The notes: a model not told the origin generated them from the sequence alone. DNA of 64,000 nucleotides from Oscillibacter sp. 1-3 (GCF_000403435.2 NZ_KE159708.1:186001-250000); one strand, 5' to 3'. Shown: positions 1 to 9,077, numbered from the stretch's first letter. Numbers and translations: made by a program.

Positions 1-1040
1 AGCTGCGCTGCGCCCGGTTTCTGGTCTACTCCGCCGCCGAGCTGAAACAGGCCCACGCTCCCTACGGCATGGAGTCCGCTATGGCCAAGCAGTACGCCTC
101 CGACATTGCCCTGGAGGTCACCAACGACGCCCTGCAAATTTTCGGCGGCTGCGGTTATATCAAGGGCATGGAGGTGGAACGGTTCTACCGCGACGCCAAG
201 ATCACCACCATCTATGAGGGCACCAACGAAATTCAGCGGGTGGTCATCGCCTCCCATATCCTGGGCAAGGCGGCCAAGGACACCTCCGCCGCCCCCGCCC
301 AGCAAAAGGGCCCCGAAACCGGAGCCCGCAAGCGCCTGATTCTCAAGGACGGCACTGCCCAGGAGAAGGTGGAGACCCTGGTGGCCAACCTGAAAAAGGA
401 CGGCCATGACTTCACCGTGGGCATCCCCATGGACACCCCCATCACCCAGGCTGAGCGGGTGGTCTCCGCCGGACAGGGCATCGGGGAGAAAAAGAATATG
501 AAGCTGATCGAGAACCTGGCCAAAGCCGCCGGCGCGGCGGTCGGCTCCAGCCGTCCTGTGGCCGAGACGCTGAAATATGTGCCTATCAACCGCTATGTGG
601 GCATGTCCGGTCAGAAGTTCAAGGGCAACCTCTATATCGCCTGCGGGATCTCCGGCGCCATTCAGCACTTGAAAGGTATCAAGGACGCCTCCTGCATCGT
701 GGCCATCAACACAAACCCCAATGCCAAAATCTTCAAAAACTGCGACTACGGCATCGTAGGGGATGTGATGGAAATCCTGCCCCTGCTCACCGCCGCCCTG
801 GACACCGGGGAGAAGCAGCCTGCGCCTCCCATGGTGAAGATGAAACGGATGGTCCCCAAAAAGGTCTATCAGCCCCGGAAACTGTATGTCTGCAACGGCT
901 GCGGCCACGAGTACGATCCCATGCAGGGCGACCCGGAGAACGAGGTCAAGCCCGGCACCGCCTTCAAGGACCTGCCCGAGGGCTGGACCTGCCCCCACTG
1001 CGGCGAGCCTGCCGAGGCTTTCATTGAAATCGAGGCGTAA
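1..1040 (+). CDS. Acyl-CoA dehydrogenase/EtfA C-domain/rubredoxin fusion (5' end outside window)
   Basis: The reading frame is already open at base 3, so the N-terminal part lies outside the window. The visible 345 residues run in this order: the acyl-CoA dehydrogenase C-terminal helical domain ([20 protein letters not shown], then YEGTNEIQR), a linker, the FAD-binding C-terminal domain of electron-transfer flavoprotein alpha ([47 protein letters not shown]), and a C-terminal rubredoxin with paired CxxC knuckles (CNGCG near visible residue 297, CPHCG near 329). A dehydrogenase, an ETF flavin domain and a one-electron iron centre in one chain suggest that electrons from an acyl-CoA pass internally to rubredoxin. 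The flavodiiron gene 35 bases downstream is the natural acceptor and probably shares the transcript. The acyl chain length cannot be read from this part. Confidence 0.9.
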   Translation, partial: LRCARFLVYSAAELKQAHAPYGMESAMAKQYASDIALEVTNDALQIFGGCGYIKGMEVERFYRDAKITTIYEGTNEIQRVVIASHILGKAAKDTSAAPAQQKGPETGARKRLILKDGTAQEKVETLVANLKKDGHDFTVGIPMDTPITQAERVVSAGQGIGEKKNMKLIENLAKAAGAAVGSSRPVAETLKYVPINRYVGMSGQKFKGNLYIACGISGAIQHLKGIKDASCIVAINTNPNAKIFKNCDYGIVGDVMEILPLLTAALDTGEKQPAPPMVKMKRMVPKKVYQPRKLYVCNGCGHEYDPMQGDPENEVKPGTAFKDLPEGWTCPHCGEPAEAFIEIEA

Positions 1041-1075
1041 CCACTTTAAAAGAATCATAAAGGAGGAAGCCCTAT

Positions 1076-2302
1076 ATGTATAATTACCGCATGGTCACCG
1101 ACGACCTTTACTGGGTAGGCGCAGACGAGCACCGGCTGGCTCTGTTTGAGAACATCCACCCCCTGTACCACGGCGTCTCCTACAACGCCTATGTCCTGCT
1201 GGACGAGAAGACTGTCCTCTTCGACACCGCAGACTGGGCGGTGGGCCGGCAGTTTATTGCCAACGTGAAGGCTGTGCTCAACGGCCGCCCCCTGGACTAT
1301 CTGGTCATCAACCACGTGGAGCCGGATCACGCCGCCTCCATTGAGGAGATTCTCCTGCGCTGGCCCAAGGTGAAGATCATCACCACCCCCAAGGCGGTCA
1401 CGCTGCTGAACCAGTTCGGCTTCGGCCTGGACCCCAATCAGATTGAAGAGGTCAAGGAGGGGGATACCAAGAGCTTCGGCAAGCACACGGTGGCCTTCGT
1501 TTACGCTCCCATGGTCCACTGGCCCGAGGCCATGGTGACCTTCGACACCACCAACGGCGTCCTTTTCTCCGCCGACGCTTTCGGCTCCTTCCGCTCTCTG
1601 GACGGCAAGCTCTTCGCCGATGAATTTGACTTTGACCGGGAGTGGATCGACGACGCCCGGCGGTACTACACCAACATCGTGGGCAAGTACGGCCCCCAGG
1701 TGGTGGCCCTGCTGAACAAGGCTGCCAGCGTCGTGGGACTGGACAACATCAAATATCTGTGCCCCCTCCACGGTCCGGTGTGGCGCAAGGATCTGGGGTA
1801 CATCATCGATAAATACACCCACTGGGCCACCTATGAGCCGGAGGAGAAAGGCGTCATGATTGTCTACGCCTCCATGTACGGCAATACCGAGGCCGCCGCC
1901 GAGGTCCTGGCCGCCAAGCTCACCGCCCGGGGCGTCACCAACACCCGGCTGTATGACGTGTCCTCCACCCATGTCAGCTATCTGATCTCCGATCTGTTTA
2001 AGTACAGCCACCTGGTGCTGGCCTCCGTTACCTACAACCTGGGCATTTTCCCGCCCATGCACAATTTCCTCATGGACATGAAGGCCCTGAATCTCCAGAA
2101 ACGCACGGTCGCCATCATGGGCAGCGGCTCTTGGGCGCCCCGCTCCGGCGCACTGATGAAGGAGGAGATCGAGAGTCTGAAAAACATGACCGTTCTGGAC
2201 GAGGAGATGACCGTCACCTCTTCCCTCAAGGCCGATAATGAATCGGAGATCGATGCTCTGGCCGACGCCATCGCCGCCTCGATCAAGGGCGAGAGCAAGT
2301 AA
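1076..2302 (+). CDS. Flavodiiron protein (FprA/ROO family)
   Basis: This 408-residue protein has the usual flavodiiron length and order: a metallo-beta-lactamase-like domain (about 1-250) with the diiron ligand motif NHVEPDH near residue 79 and a later CPLHGPVW histidine, then a flavodoxin domain (about 255-400) that begins with the FMN phosphate loop YASMYGNTEAA. Members reduce O2 to water or NO to N2O in the cytoplasm of anaerobes and usually take electrons from rubredoxin. Translation starts at the ATG behind AAAGGAGG. The upstream gene ends in a rubredoxin domain, so the pair can be read as a self-contained acyl-CoA-driven detoxifying chain. O2 versus NO preference cannot be told from the sequence. 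Confidence 0.93.
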   Translation: MYNYRMVTDDLYWVGADEHRLALFENIHPLYHGVSYNAYVLLDEKTVLFDTADWAVGRQFIANVKAVLNGRPLDYLVINHVEPDHAASIEEILLRWPKVKIITTPKAVTLLNQFGFGLDPNQIEEVKEGDTKSFGKHTVAFVYAPMVHWPEAMVTFDTTNGVLFSADAFGSFRSLDGKLFADEFDFDREWIDDARRYYTNIVGKYGPQVVALLNKAASVVGLDNIKYLCPLHGPVWRKDLGYIIDKYTHWATYEPEEKGVMIVYASMYGNTEAAAEVLAAKLTARGVTNTRLYDVSSTHVSYLISDLFKYSHLVLASVTYNLGIFPPMHNFLMDMKALNLQKRTVAIMGSGSWAPRSGALMKEEIESLKNMTVLDEEMTVTSSLKADNESEIDALADAIAASIKGESK

Positions 2303-2332
2303 AGAGCCATACAAATACAAAAGGCTTAACGG

Positions 2333-2370
2333 AAAGCGTGTTTGCGTCAGTACTGACGCAAACACGCTTT
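2333..2370 (+). terminator. Perfect 19-bp inverted repeat terminator
   Basis: Two 19-base arms (AAAGCGTGTTTGCGTCAGT and its exact complement) abut with no separate loop and run into TTGTTG. It lies 31 bases past the flavodiiron stop and should end that transcript. Confidence 0.8.
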
Positions 2371-2869
2371 TTGTTGAACAACCCCGCCCAATCCGAACAA
2401 ATTTTCTTATCTTTTGAGATGCCCGCAGCTTTCTCCATCCAATGAGTGGTAAAAAGTCTTTTTGAACCTATCTGCCAAATCTCTGTCTGCTGTTCCCTTG
2501 CCGGCAAGCTGACCAGCTGCAGACTCACATCACAACGACGCTTCCGTTCAAACTGGGCATCCGTATATTTCAAGAGAGACGCCCAGCTGACCCTGGCGCT
2601 TATGGGCGGCGGAGCTGACCTCTGAGCTGCGGGAGACCCCCGGCAGACGGCAGCTCACTCCGGATAGGCAAATTCCAGCGGTTAGGCCATGTTTGAAAAA
2701 AGGCGGAATGCCCAACGGCGAGAGATATTTTCGCCAATCAAGGCAAATTTTTGCAGGCGGGCTGACGCCCGGCAAGAACATTTAACGCAGAGTGGCGGAT
2801 CAAGATCCACCGTTTGGGCGTTTTGACTTTTTTCAAACAAGGCCTAAGATGGCAATGCAAAATCAACAA
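2371..2869. other. Gene-free spacer
   Basis: About 500 bases separate two convergent transcription units. Short open frames here show no family signature, no convincing ribosome site and no codon pattern like the neighbours. The only structure seen is the imperfect inverted repeat element at 2685-2844. Confidence 0.6.
2685..2844. repeat. Palindromic MITE-like element, 160 bp
   Basis: A left arm (2685-2718, beginning GGCCATGTTTGAAAAAA) and a right arm (2810-2844, ending TTTTTTCAAACAAGGCC) are imperfect inverted copies of about 34 bases. The interior contains further small hairpins, for example GTGGCGGATC-AA-GATCCACC. No coding frame fits. It could be a small non-autonomous transposable element or a structured RNA; only one copy is present in the window. 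Confidence 0.45.
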
Positions 2870-3496
2870 CTATCGGGTTCCATGCCGCGGCTCCAGGGAT
2901 TTAGGGGACATTCCAGCCTCAATAGGGCCGGCCGCTCCCTCCCATTGGCGGTATAACCGCTGGGGAATGCCAAGTCCGTCCAGGATTTTTCCCACCAAAT
3001 GATCCACTGCGTCCTCCAATGTCTGAGGGCGTGCGTAAAAGCCGACACAGGGCGGCAGGAGCATGGCCCCCGCCTCGGTGAGGGTCAGCATATTCCGGAG
3101 GTGAATGGAGGAGAGCGGTGTCTCTCGCGGGACCAGAAGCAGGCGGCGGCGTTCTTTCAGCGTCACATCGGCGGCACGGGCAATTAAATTGCAGGAAAAG
3201 CCGTTGGCAATGGCGGCGAGGGTCTTCATGCTGCACGGAACTACCGCCATGCCCTCTGTTTGGAAGGAGCCGCTGGAAATGCCGGCGGCCATATCTGTGA
3301 CGGGATAAACCGCATGTGCCAGAGACTGAACCTGTGTCACCGTATAACCGGTTTCCAGCGCAATGGTTTTCTGCGCCCACTCGCTCAGGATCAGATGGAT
3401 TTCCGCTCCGCTGCTCCGCAGCTCCTGGAGCAGCCGTATGCCCAGGACCGCCCCGCTGGCGCCGGTCATTGCCACAATGATTCGTCTTTTTTCCAT
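2870..3496 (-). CDS. ubiX: UbiX-type flavin prenyltransferase
   Basis: This 208-residue protein makes prenylated FMN, the cofactor of UbiD-family decarboxylases. It shows the N-terminal flavin-binding motif MTGASGAVLGIRLLQEL, the VPCSMKTLAAIANG segment and the LVPRETPLSSIHLRNML segment typical of UbiX/Pad1, and has the full family length. The ATG follows GGAGG with a suitable gap. It is the last gene of the minus-strand run and lies behind a UbiD gene, with a hairpin between them, so the pair would supply enzyme and cofactor together. A quinone-biosynthesis role is unlikely because the context is catabolic. Confidence 0.93.
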   Translation of the reverse strand: MEKRRIIVAMTGASGAVLGIRLLQELRSSGAEIHLILSEWAQKTIALETGYTVTQVQSLAHAVYPVTDMAAGISSGSFQTEGMAVVPCSMKTLAAIANGFSCNLIARAADVTLKERRRLLLVPRETPLSSIHLRNMLTLTEAGAMLLPPCVGFYARPQTLEDAVDHLVGKILDGLGIPQRLYRQWEGAAGPIEAGMSPKSLEPRHGTR

Positions 3497-3534
3497 ATTG
3501 ACCTCCGGTGAAAATCATGATGAGTAAAGAAAAC

Positions 3535-3567
3535 GCCGCCGTTCTTCTCTTCGCGAAGGACGGCGGC
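3535..3567 (-). terminator. Hairpin between ubiD-like and ubiX
   Basis: GCCGCCGT and ACGGCGGC pair around an inner CTTCGCGAAG. Read on the minus strand the stem is followed by TTTTCTTT. It lies just after the UbiD-type stop and could be a leaky terminator that lowers ubiX expression relative to the decarboxylase. Confidence 0.65.
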
Positions 3568-3576
3568 ATCACGGTG

Positions 3577-4926
3577 TCAGAGATAGTCCTCCAGGCGGAT
3601 GTTCTCCATGCCGGCGATGTGGATTTTTTGAAAGCGGCCGCGCTCGGCGTCCACAGGGATGGTGGCATCAATGCCCAGCTTGTCGCTGACTCCGTCGGCG
3701 GAGGAGGGGTCCAGCTTGTTGCCCATGGCGCCGGTAACCACAAATACATCCCGCCCCGCCTGAACGCGGTTAGCCAGCGCCCACTCTACATCCTGGGTGT
3801 CGAATATATCAATGTCGGTATCCACCACAGTCACGTGCTTGATCTCGGAGCTGCTGGCAAACGCGGCAAAGATGGCATTTTTTGCCTCTCCCTTATACTG
3901 CTGGTCCAACTGGATTACCGCGTGATACCGGCAGCCGCCGGCCGGCGTAATGTGGACGCTTTTCACATTGGGCGTGGTCTGCCGGACAAGCTGCAGCATA
4001 GCGGCCTCCCTGGGAATCCCCCCCAGAAGCAGGTGCTCCATGGAAGCCGGAATAATGGTGTGATAGATGGGCGTGTCCCGGTGAGTAATCGCCGTTACCT
4101 CAATCACGTGGCGGGGCGCACGGGGGCCGTAAGTCCGGGGATACTCTCCAAAGGGGCCCTCGTTCTCCCGGACATTTGGCAGTATTCTGCCCTCTATAAC
4201 AATCTCGCATTCCACCGGGACTTCCAAATCCACGGTTTCACAGGGCACCAGTTCAATAGGCTCCCCCAAAAGCGTTCCGCCAATTTCAAATTCATCCACG
4301 CCCAGCCGGGTGGTCGCCTGGGAGCTTAACAGCAGTGCAGGATGCACGCCGATTGCCAGAGCGATTTCCAGGGGCCTGCCCAAGGCCTCGGCCCTGCGGA
4401 AGATCTGGTTGGTGTGGCGGGGCAGCAGCAGCGCGCCCAAGTGGCTGCGGTCCTTGATTTCGTGACGGTGGATCGACACGTTCCGTATGCCGGTCTCCGG
4501 GTCTTTGACGATACATAAAGCCGCGGTCAGATAGCGGGCGCTGTCTTTTTCATGGTGCAGGCAGGCGGGCAGAATTCCCAGATCCACCTGTTCGCCAGTG
4601 AGAATATGCGCCTTGACGGCAAAGGGGCCGTCTTCTCTGTTCAGCGTTTTACAGGGCGTGAGGCGGGTCAGGGCGTCGTTGAACCTGTCCGGCAGCTCCC
4701 GGACGGAGAGGCCGATGGATTGGGCCATGGCCTCCCGCGAGGCGGCAAGACCTGTGACCACAGGAATGGCGCTGCCGGCGACGCGCTCGAAGAAGGCGCC
4801 GTACTGCGGCTCCAGCAGCTTGCCCACCGCCGCCAGCTCATGGATGGGGCTGACCTCCCGGCGGACGCGCTTCATCAGTCCCCGCGCCTCCGCCTCAGTC
4901 AGCCACTCCCTTAAAATCGGTTTCAT
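3577..4926 (-). CDS. UbiD-family prenyl-FMN decarboxylase
   Basis: The 449-residue protein belongs to the UbiD family of reversible aromatic, heteroaromatic or alpha,beta-unsaturated acid (de)carboxylases. The segment ENEGPFGEYPRTYGPRAPRH (about residues 253-272) carries the conserved catalytic glutamates, and VSIHRHEIKDRSHLG and IPREAAMLQLVRQTTPNVK are further conserved stretches. The start was set at the ATG behind AGGAGG; an upstream in-frame start lacks a ribosome site. Neighbours are a UbiX gene, a zinc alcohol dehydrogenase, a TRAP transporter and an aldehyde dehydrogenase, which points to catabolism of an imported acid or aldehyde-derived acid. No small third subunit, as in vanillate or 4-hydroxybenzoate decarboxylase operons, is visible, so the substrate is left open. 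Confidence 0.92.
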   Translation of the reverse strand: MKPILREWLTEAEARGLMKRVRREVSPIHELAAVGKLLEPQYGAFFERVAGSAIPVVTGLAASREAMAQSIGLSVRELPDRFNDALTRLTPCKTLNREDGPFAVKAHILTGEQVDLGILPACLHHEKDSARYLTAALCIVKDPETGIRNVSIHRHEIKDRSHLGALLLPRHTNQIFRRAEALGRPLEIALAIGVHPALLLSSQATTRLGVDEFEIGGTLLGEPIELVPCETVDLEVPVECEIVIEGRILPNVRENEGPFGEYPRTYGPRAPRHVIEVTAITHRDTPIYHTIIPASMEHLLLGGIPREAAMLQLVRQTTPNVKSVHITPAGGCRYHAVIQLDQQYKGEAKNAIFAAFASSSEIKHVTVVDTDIDIFDTQDVEWALANRVQAGRDVFVVTGAMGNKLDPSSADGVSDKLGIDATIPVDAERGRFQKIHIAGMENIRLEDYL

Positions 4927-5006
4927 GCGTGTTCCTCCTATTGGTACAGCTTCTGAGATGGGGCCCGTCATTCCGGGCGGAGGCGGGCTTTGGAGCCGCG
5001 GCTGTG

Positions 5007-6041
5007 TTACTCCTCCGGATACATGACGACCTTCAGCCCCTGCTTTTTTTCAAAGACTTCAAAGGCCTTTTCCCACTCGCTCAGACCGAACTCGTGGGTA
5101 GCCAGGGGGTCCAGACGCACCTTGCCCGCGGCCAGGAGCTTGACGGTTTTATCCCAGGATGTCCAACGCTGGCTCTGGGAGCCGATCATGCGGATTTCCT
5201 TCACCACCAGCTTGTCCATGTCCACAGCCATTCTGCGGTTTCCGAACATGGCCATCTGCGTGTATCTGCCCATCCGGCGCACATACTCAAAGCAGGCGTC
5301 AATAGAGGACTGGGCTCCGGCGCACTCAAACACGGCGTCCGCGCCATAGCCTCCGGTCAGTTCCCGGATGCGGGCGGCAGCGTCCTCGGCCTGGACGTTG
5401 ATGGTGTAGTCCGCCCCCAGCTGCCGGGCAATTTCCAGCCGGCCGGCGTCGGCCTCGGTGCCCGTCACAATGACGGTGGCGCCCTCCGCCTTAGCCAGCT
5501 GGGTCATCAAAAGACCGTTGGGCCCCGGACCGGATACCACCACGGTGTCGTCGCCCTTCAAGCCGGTGATCTCAATGGCGTGAGCCACGCAGGCCATGGG
5601 CTCCATCAGAGCGCCGGCCTTGAAGCTGACGCCGTCGGGCACAATATGGGCCATCTGCTCTTCAATGACGGTGTACTTGGCAAAGCTGCCGTTCTCCCCC
5701 CAGCCCATGCCGGAGCGGCTGCCGCAGTGGTTGTAGTTTCCGGTGCGGCAGTACATGCACTTGCCGCAGAGACGGGCGGGGGCCTCGGCGGTAACGCGGT
5801 CTCCGGGGCGGAACATGGTTACGCCCTCTCCGGTTTCCAGTACCACGCCGGAAAATTCGTGACCCAGCACCACCGGGGGATGATTATGGAAGGTATCCTC
5901 CAAAATATGCAGGTCCGTTCCGCAGACGCCCGTGGCCTTGACCTCCACCAGCAGCTCTCCCGGACCGGGTCTGCGGGGATCGGGAAAATCGGTATACGCC
6001 ACATTACCGGGACCTTTGGCGGTTTTTACAACTGCTTTCAT
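5007..6041 (-). CDS. Zinc-dependent medium-chain alcohol/polyol dehydrogenase
   Basis: This 344-residue MDR dehydrogenase has the catalytic-zinc sites GVCGTDLH and GHEFSG, a structural-zinc cluster CGKCMYCRTGNYNHC, and a Rossmann NAD(P) motif VVSGPGPNGLL. It resembles the sorbitol/threonine dehydrogenase branch and would oxidise a secondary alcohol or polyol, or reduce the matching ketone. The ATG at 6041 follows GAGGTGAGAACC; the longer open frame upstream overlaps the permease gene and is not needed. It lies between the TRAP large permease and the UbiD-type gene in one co-directional run. The substrate is unknown. Confidence 0.9.
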   Translation of the reverse strand: MKAVVKTAKGPGNVAYTDFPDPRRPGPGELLVEVKATGVCGTDLHILEDTFHNHPPVVLGHEFSGVVLETGEGVTMFRPGDRVTAEAPARLCGKCMYCRTGNYNHCGSRSGMGWGENGSFAKYTVIEEQMAHIVPDGVSFKAGALMEPMACVAHAIEITGLKGDDTVVVSGPGPNGLLMTQLAKAEGATVIVTGTEADAGRLEIARQLGADYTINVQAEDAAARIRELTGGYGADAVFECAGAQSSIDACFEYVRRMGRYTQMAMFGNRRMAVDMDKLVVKEIRMIGSQSQRWTSWDKTVKLLAAGKVRLDPLATHEFGLSEWEKAFEVFEKKQGLKVVMYPEE

Positions 6042-6115
6042 GGTTCTCACCTCTTCAAAAATTGTGGCGGAGCACGTTGTTCCGCCGGAAAACGGGCCTC
6101 TCCGGCCCTGTCGGA

Positions 6116-7393
6116 TCAGGCAAAGCGGGCCAGCAGGTTCGGCAGCCACATGACGGACTGGGGAACGTAAGTCACAAACAGCAGCACGGCGACGCAGACG
6201 CCGCACCACGGCCAGATGGTCCGCACCAGCTTGTTGGCCTCGATTCCGGTGGAGGACGCGGTGGTGTACAGGCAGGTGCCCACCGGAGGCGTCAGCAGGC
6301 CAACGGTCAGATTCAGACAGACCATGACGCCAAAGTGTACCGGATTGTAGTTGAACTGACTGATGATCGGCAGCAGAACCGGAACCAGAATGATAACGGC
6401 GGGAGTGGCGTCCATCAGCATACCGATAATCAGCAGCATGACATTGATCAGCAGCAGAATGACATAGCGGTTGTCGGACAGGCCGATCACGAAATTTGCA
6501 ATCCTGGTGGGGATTTGGTCAAAAGCCAGGGTGTAGCCAAACACACCGCCCATAGCGCCGATCATCAAAACAGCGGCAGAGGAAACGGCGGATTTCAAAA
6601 GGCAGTTGTACAGCTTTTTCAGGGTGATAGTTTTATAGATAAAGGTGCCCACCAGGAAAATCAACATTGCCAATACTGCCGCGGCCTCCGTAGCGGTGCA
6701 TATACCGGTGCCGATGCACAGCAGGGCTGCCACAGGGGTGACAATGGAAAATGCCGCCTGCTTCCAGGCCCTCCAAACCTCGCGGCTGTCCGGCTTGGCG
6801 CCTACCGGCCAATTCCGCCTGCGGCTGAAACAGAAGATGACGAAGAACAGCGCCAGGGCCAGATAGATGCCCACCGATACGCCGCACAAAAACAAATCCC
6901 GGACGGAGATATTGGCCTGCACGGCATAGATGACAAACAGCAGTCCCGGCGGGATCATGGGACCGATCACCGACGTGGCGGAAATCAGGCCCGCGCTGAA
7001 GGTGTCTCCATAGCCGTCCTTCACCAGGTTGGGATACATCACGCTGCCCAGCAGCGCGGCCTCCGCGTTGGCGGAGCCCAGAGACGCGCCCAGCATGGCG
7101 CCCAGCAGGACGGTGGCGTAACACAGGCTTCCCTTAATCCGGCCGATCAGCACACGGGCCAGATTGCACAGGCGGTCCACGTCGCCGGACAGGCCCATCA
7201 GCTCACCGGCCAGCAGGAACAGGGGAATTGCCAGCAGGCTGTAATTGCTGGCGGAGGAAAACAGCTTTTGGGGCAGGGCCAGCAGCATCTGCGGGCCGAG
7301 CGTACACATATGGGCGACGGCGGTCAGCCCCAGCACCAGGGCAATGGGTACGCCGATAGCCAGTGCGAGGACAAAGATAAACGCCACAATCAT
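6116..7393 (-). CDS. dctM: TRAP transporter large permease (DctM type)
   Basis: This 425-residue, strongly hydrophobic protein has the length and about twelve membrane spans of TRAP large permeases, with characteristic segments such as LAIPLFLLAGELMGLSG, GASLGSANAEAALLGS and VGLLTPPVGTCLY. It forms the Na+-coupled channel for an organic acid bound by the extracellular receptor. Its ATG overlaps the stop of the small permease as ATGA, and AAAGGAG lies upstream, so the two subunits are translationally coupled. Receptor and small permease are the next two genes upstream. Confidence 0.94.
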   Translation of the reverse strand: MIVAFIFVLALAIGVPIALVLGLTAVAHMCTLGPQMLLALPQKLFSSASNYSLLAIPLFLLAGELMGLSGDVDRLCNLARVLIGRIKGSLCYATVLLGAMLGASLGSANAEAALLGSVMYPNLVKDGYGDTFSAGLISATSVIGPMIPPGLLFVIYAVQANISVRDLFLCGVSVGIYLALALFFVIFCFSRRRNWPVGAKPDSREVWRAWKQAAFSIVTPVAALLCIGTGICTATEAAAVLAMLIFLVGTFIYKTITLKKLYNCLLKSAVSSAAVLMIGAMGGVFGYTLAFDQIPTRIANFVIGLSDNRYVILLLINVMLLIIGMLMDATPAVIILVPVLLPIISQFNYNPVHFGVMVCLNLTVGLLTPPVGTCLYTTASSTGIEANKLVRTIWPWCGVCVAVLLFVTYVPQSVMWLPNLLARFA

Positions 7394-7905
7394 TCGGTAT
7401 ACGCTCCTTTCTCCTCCACGGCGACGTCCGTCCCGCAGATATGGGCAATCAAGCGGTTAATCATGCACAGCTCCATCAGCGCGCCGGAGATCGGGATCAG
7501 GCAGTAAAAAACGATAATGGGAATACGGAGCGTGGGCGTGCGCTGGTTGATCACGGCGGCAGAGGAGCAGAGCGCATAGCCGTACCAGGCCATGGCCGCC
7601 AGCAGAACCATCATCATCAGATCGCCCAGGACGCACAGCGCCTTTTTCGCCCCCGGCGGGAGGCTGTCCCGGAGGAAGGTGATGCCCGCCATCTTGTCGC
7701 CCCGCAGGGCGACATAGCCTCCCAGATACGTAATGACCACCAGCAGGTACGCGGACAGCTCGTCAATCCAGGGCTGAGGACTGCTGAAGCAGTACCGCAT
7801 GATGACGCCCAGAAAAACAATGAACATTTGCACGAAAAGAGCAACAGCCGTGATTAGTTTGAATACAAAGCTCAAGCCCTCTTCGAATTTGTTGAAAACC
7901 TTCAA
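7390..7905 (-). CDS. dctQ: TRAP transporter small permease (DctQ type)
   Basis: About 171 residues with four predicted membrane helices and the typical DctQ stretch PWIDELSAYLLVVITYLGGYVALR, including the conserved E-L pair before helix two. The start is probably the TTG at 7905 (GAGGTGA lies just upstream); a GTG at 7914 is the alternative. Longer upstream frames run into the hairpin and are not credible. It pairs with the large permease, overlapped by four bases, and the solute receptor encoded upstream. Confidence 0.85.
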   Translation of the reverse strand: MKVFNKFEEGLSFVFKLITAVALFVQMFIVFLGVIMRYCFSSPQPWIDELSAYLLVVITYLGGYVALRGDKMAGITFLRDSLPPGAKKALCVLGDLMMMVLLAAMAWYGYALCSSAAVINQRTPTLRIPIIVFYCLIPISGALMELCMINRLIAHICGTDVAVEEKGAYTE

Positions 7906-7945
7906 TTTCTTCACCTCTGTTGATTTTTTCCCGCAAACGTCCCGG

Positions 7946-7983
7946 CTCGTCTCCGCCTGGAACCTGGTCCAGGCGGAGACGAG
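7946..7983 (-). promoter_or_regulatory. 16-bp perfect hairpin between receptor and permease genes
   Basis: Two exact 16-base arms (CTCGTCTCCGCCTGGA and complement) enclose a 6-base loop in the short gap after the receptor stop. No long T-run follows on the minus strand. Such hairpins often protect the receptor mRNA or partly stop transcription, giving more binding protein than permease. Confidence 0.65.
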
Positions 7984-8018
7984 GGCCGGTTCTGCCGGCT
8001 GGAAGGAGTGCGGCAATA

Positions 8019-9077
8019 TCAGCCAACGGCCTCCTGAGCGGCGTCCACCAGGAGCTTGGCCTCGGGAATCTCCTGACAGTACTGGTCGATCAGGGGCTGC
8101 ACAGCGGCGTAGAAGGGCTCCATGTCCGGCGTGCACAGGGTCATGCCGTTGTCCTGCATATTCTGAATATGGAAGTCGTTTGCCTCAATGGAGGTTTTCA
8201 GGGAGGCGGCAGCAGCTTCGGCGGCCGCCGCCATGCAGACGGCTTGATCCTCCGCGGACATCGCGCTGTAAGAGGGGTCGGACATCAGCAGAACCATGGT
8301 GTTGTTGAAGTGGCCGGAAATCGTCAAATAGTCGGCGACCTCATAGAACTTGGAGGCGGTGCCGCCCATGGCGTCGGACTCGAAGCCGTCGATGGTATTT
8401 TGCTGCATGGCGGAGTAGATGTCATTGTAGGTCAGGGAGACCGGCTTGCAGCCCAAGGCCTCAAAGATGGCCATATGCACGGGGGTCTGCATGCAGCGCA
8501 GCTTCAAGCCCGCCATGTCGTCCAGAGTTTCAATGGGCTTGTTGGTGTAAAAATGGCGGAAGGGCTGATACAGGAAGGACAATCCGACAATTCCGACCTC
8601 CTCCTGCATTCTGTCCAGCAGCCGGCGGCCAATATCGCCCTCGGTCAGAACGCTGTACATCGCCTGGAGATCGTTGTGCCAGATATAGGGCATATCGCAT
8701 CCCACCAGAACATCGGTGAAGTTTGCAATGGTGGGCGTGGAGGTGACGGCTACATCCAGGGTGCCCATTTGCAGCATCTCCATCATCTCCACGTCGCCGC
8801 CCAGCTGGCCGCCGGCGTAGAGCTCAACCTTGACACGGCCGTCCGTGTTCTCTTCCACGTATTGTTTGAAGCTCTCGGCCGCGACGGTATAGGGATGGTC
8901 GTCCTGATAGGCCACCGTCCAAGCCAGGCGCAGAGTCGTGCTCTCCCCGGAAGGAGCTGACTGGTCCGCATCGGGACTTGCCGCCGGGGGCGCGGAAGTG
9001 CCGCCGTTGTTCCCGCCGCAGGCGGCAAGGGTCAGAGCCATTGCAAGGCTCAGGATCAGAGCGCAGATTCTTTTCAT
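8019..9077 (-). CDS. dctP: TRAP transporter solute-binding lipoprotein (DctP type)
   Basis: This 352-residue exported receptor has a lipobox (LTLAAC, lipidated Cys20), a Ser/Pro/Ala-rich linker, then a DctP/TAXI-like fold with conserved stretches GGQLGGDVEMMEMLQMG, KLRCMQTPVHMAIFEALG and NDIYSAMQQNTIDGFE. The arginine in KLRCMQ is the residue that in this family usually contacts the substrate carboxylate. The ATG is preceded by GGAGG. It heads the transporter trio and lies behind the transketolase genes. The ligand is probably a carboxylate. Confidence 0.93.
   Translation of the reverse strand: MKRICALILSLAMALTLAACGGNNGGTSAPPAASPDADQSAPSGESTTLRLAWTVAYQDDHPYTVAAESFKQYVEENTDGRVKVELYAGGQLGGDVEMMEMLQMGTLDVAVTSTPTIANFTDVLVGCDMPYIWHNDLQAMYSVLTEGDIGRRLLDRMQEEVGIVGLSFLYQPFRHFYTNKPIETLDDMAGLKLRCMQTPVHMAIFEALGCKPVSLTYNDIYSAMQQNTIDGFESDAMGGTASKFYEVADYLTISGHFNNTMVLLMSDPSYSAMSAEDQAVCMAAAAEAAAASLKTSIEANDFHIQNMQDNGMTLCTPDMEPFYAAVQPLIDQYCQEIPEAKLLVDAAQEAVG

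Noticed and set aside
1055-2365. 436-residue open frame opposite the flavodiiron gene
   Set aside because: Antisense shadow in a GC-rich gene, with no family features; the sense frame has full motifs and a ribosome site.
2548-2781. Small minus-strand frame in the 2.4-2.9 kb spacer
   Set aside because: Overlaps the inverted repeat arms, lacks a ribosome site and resembles no family.
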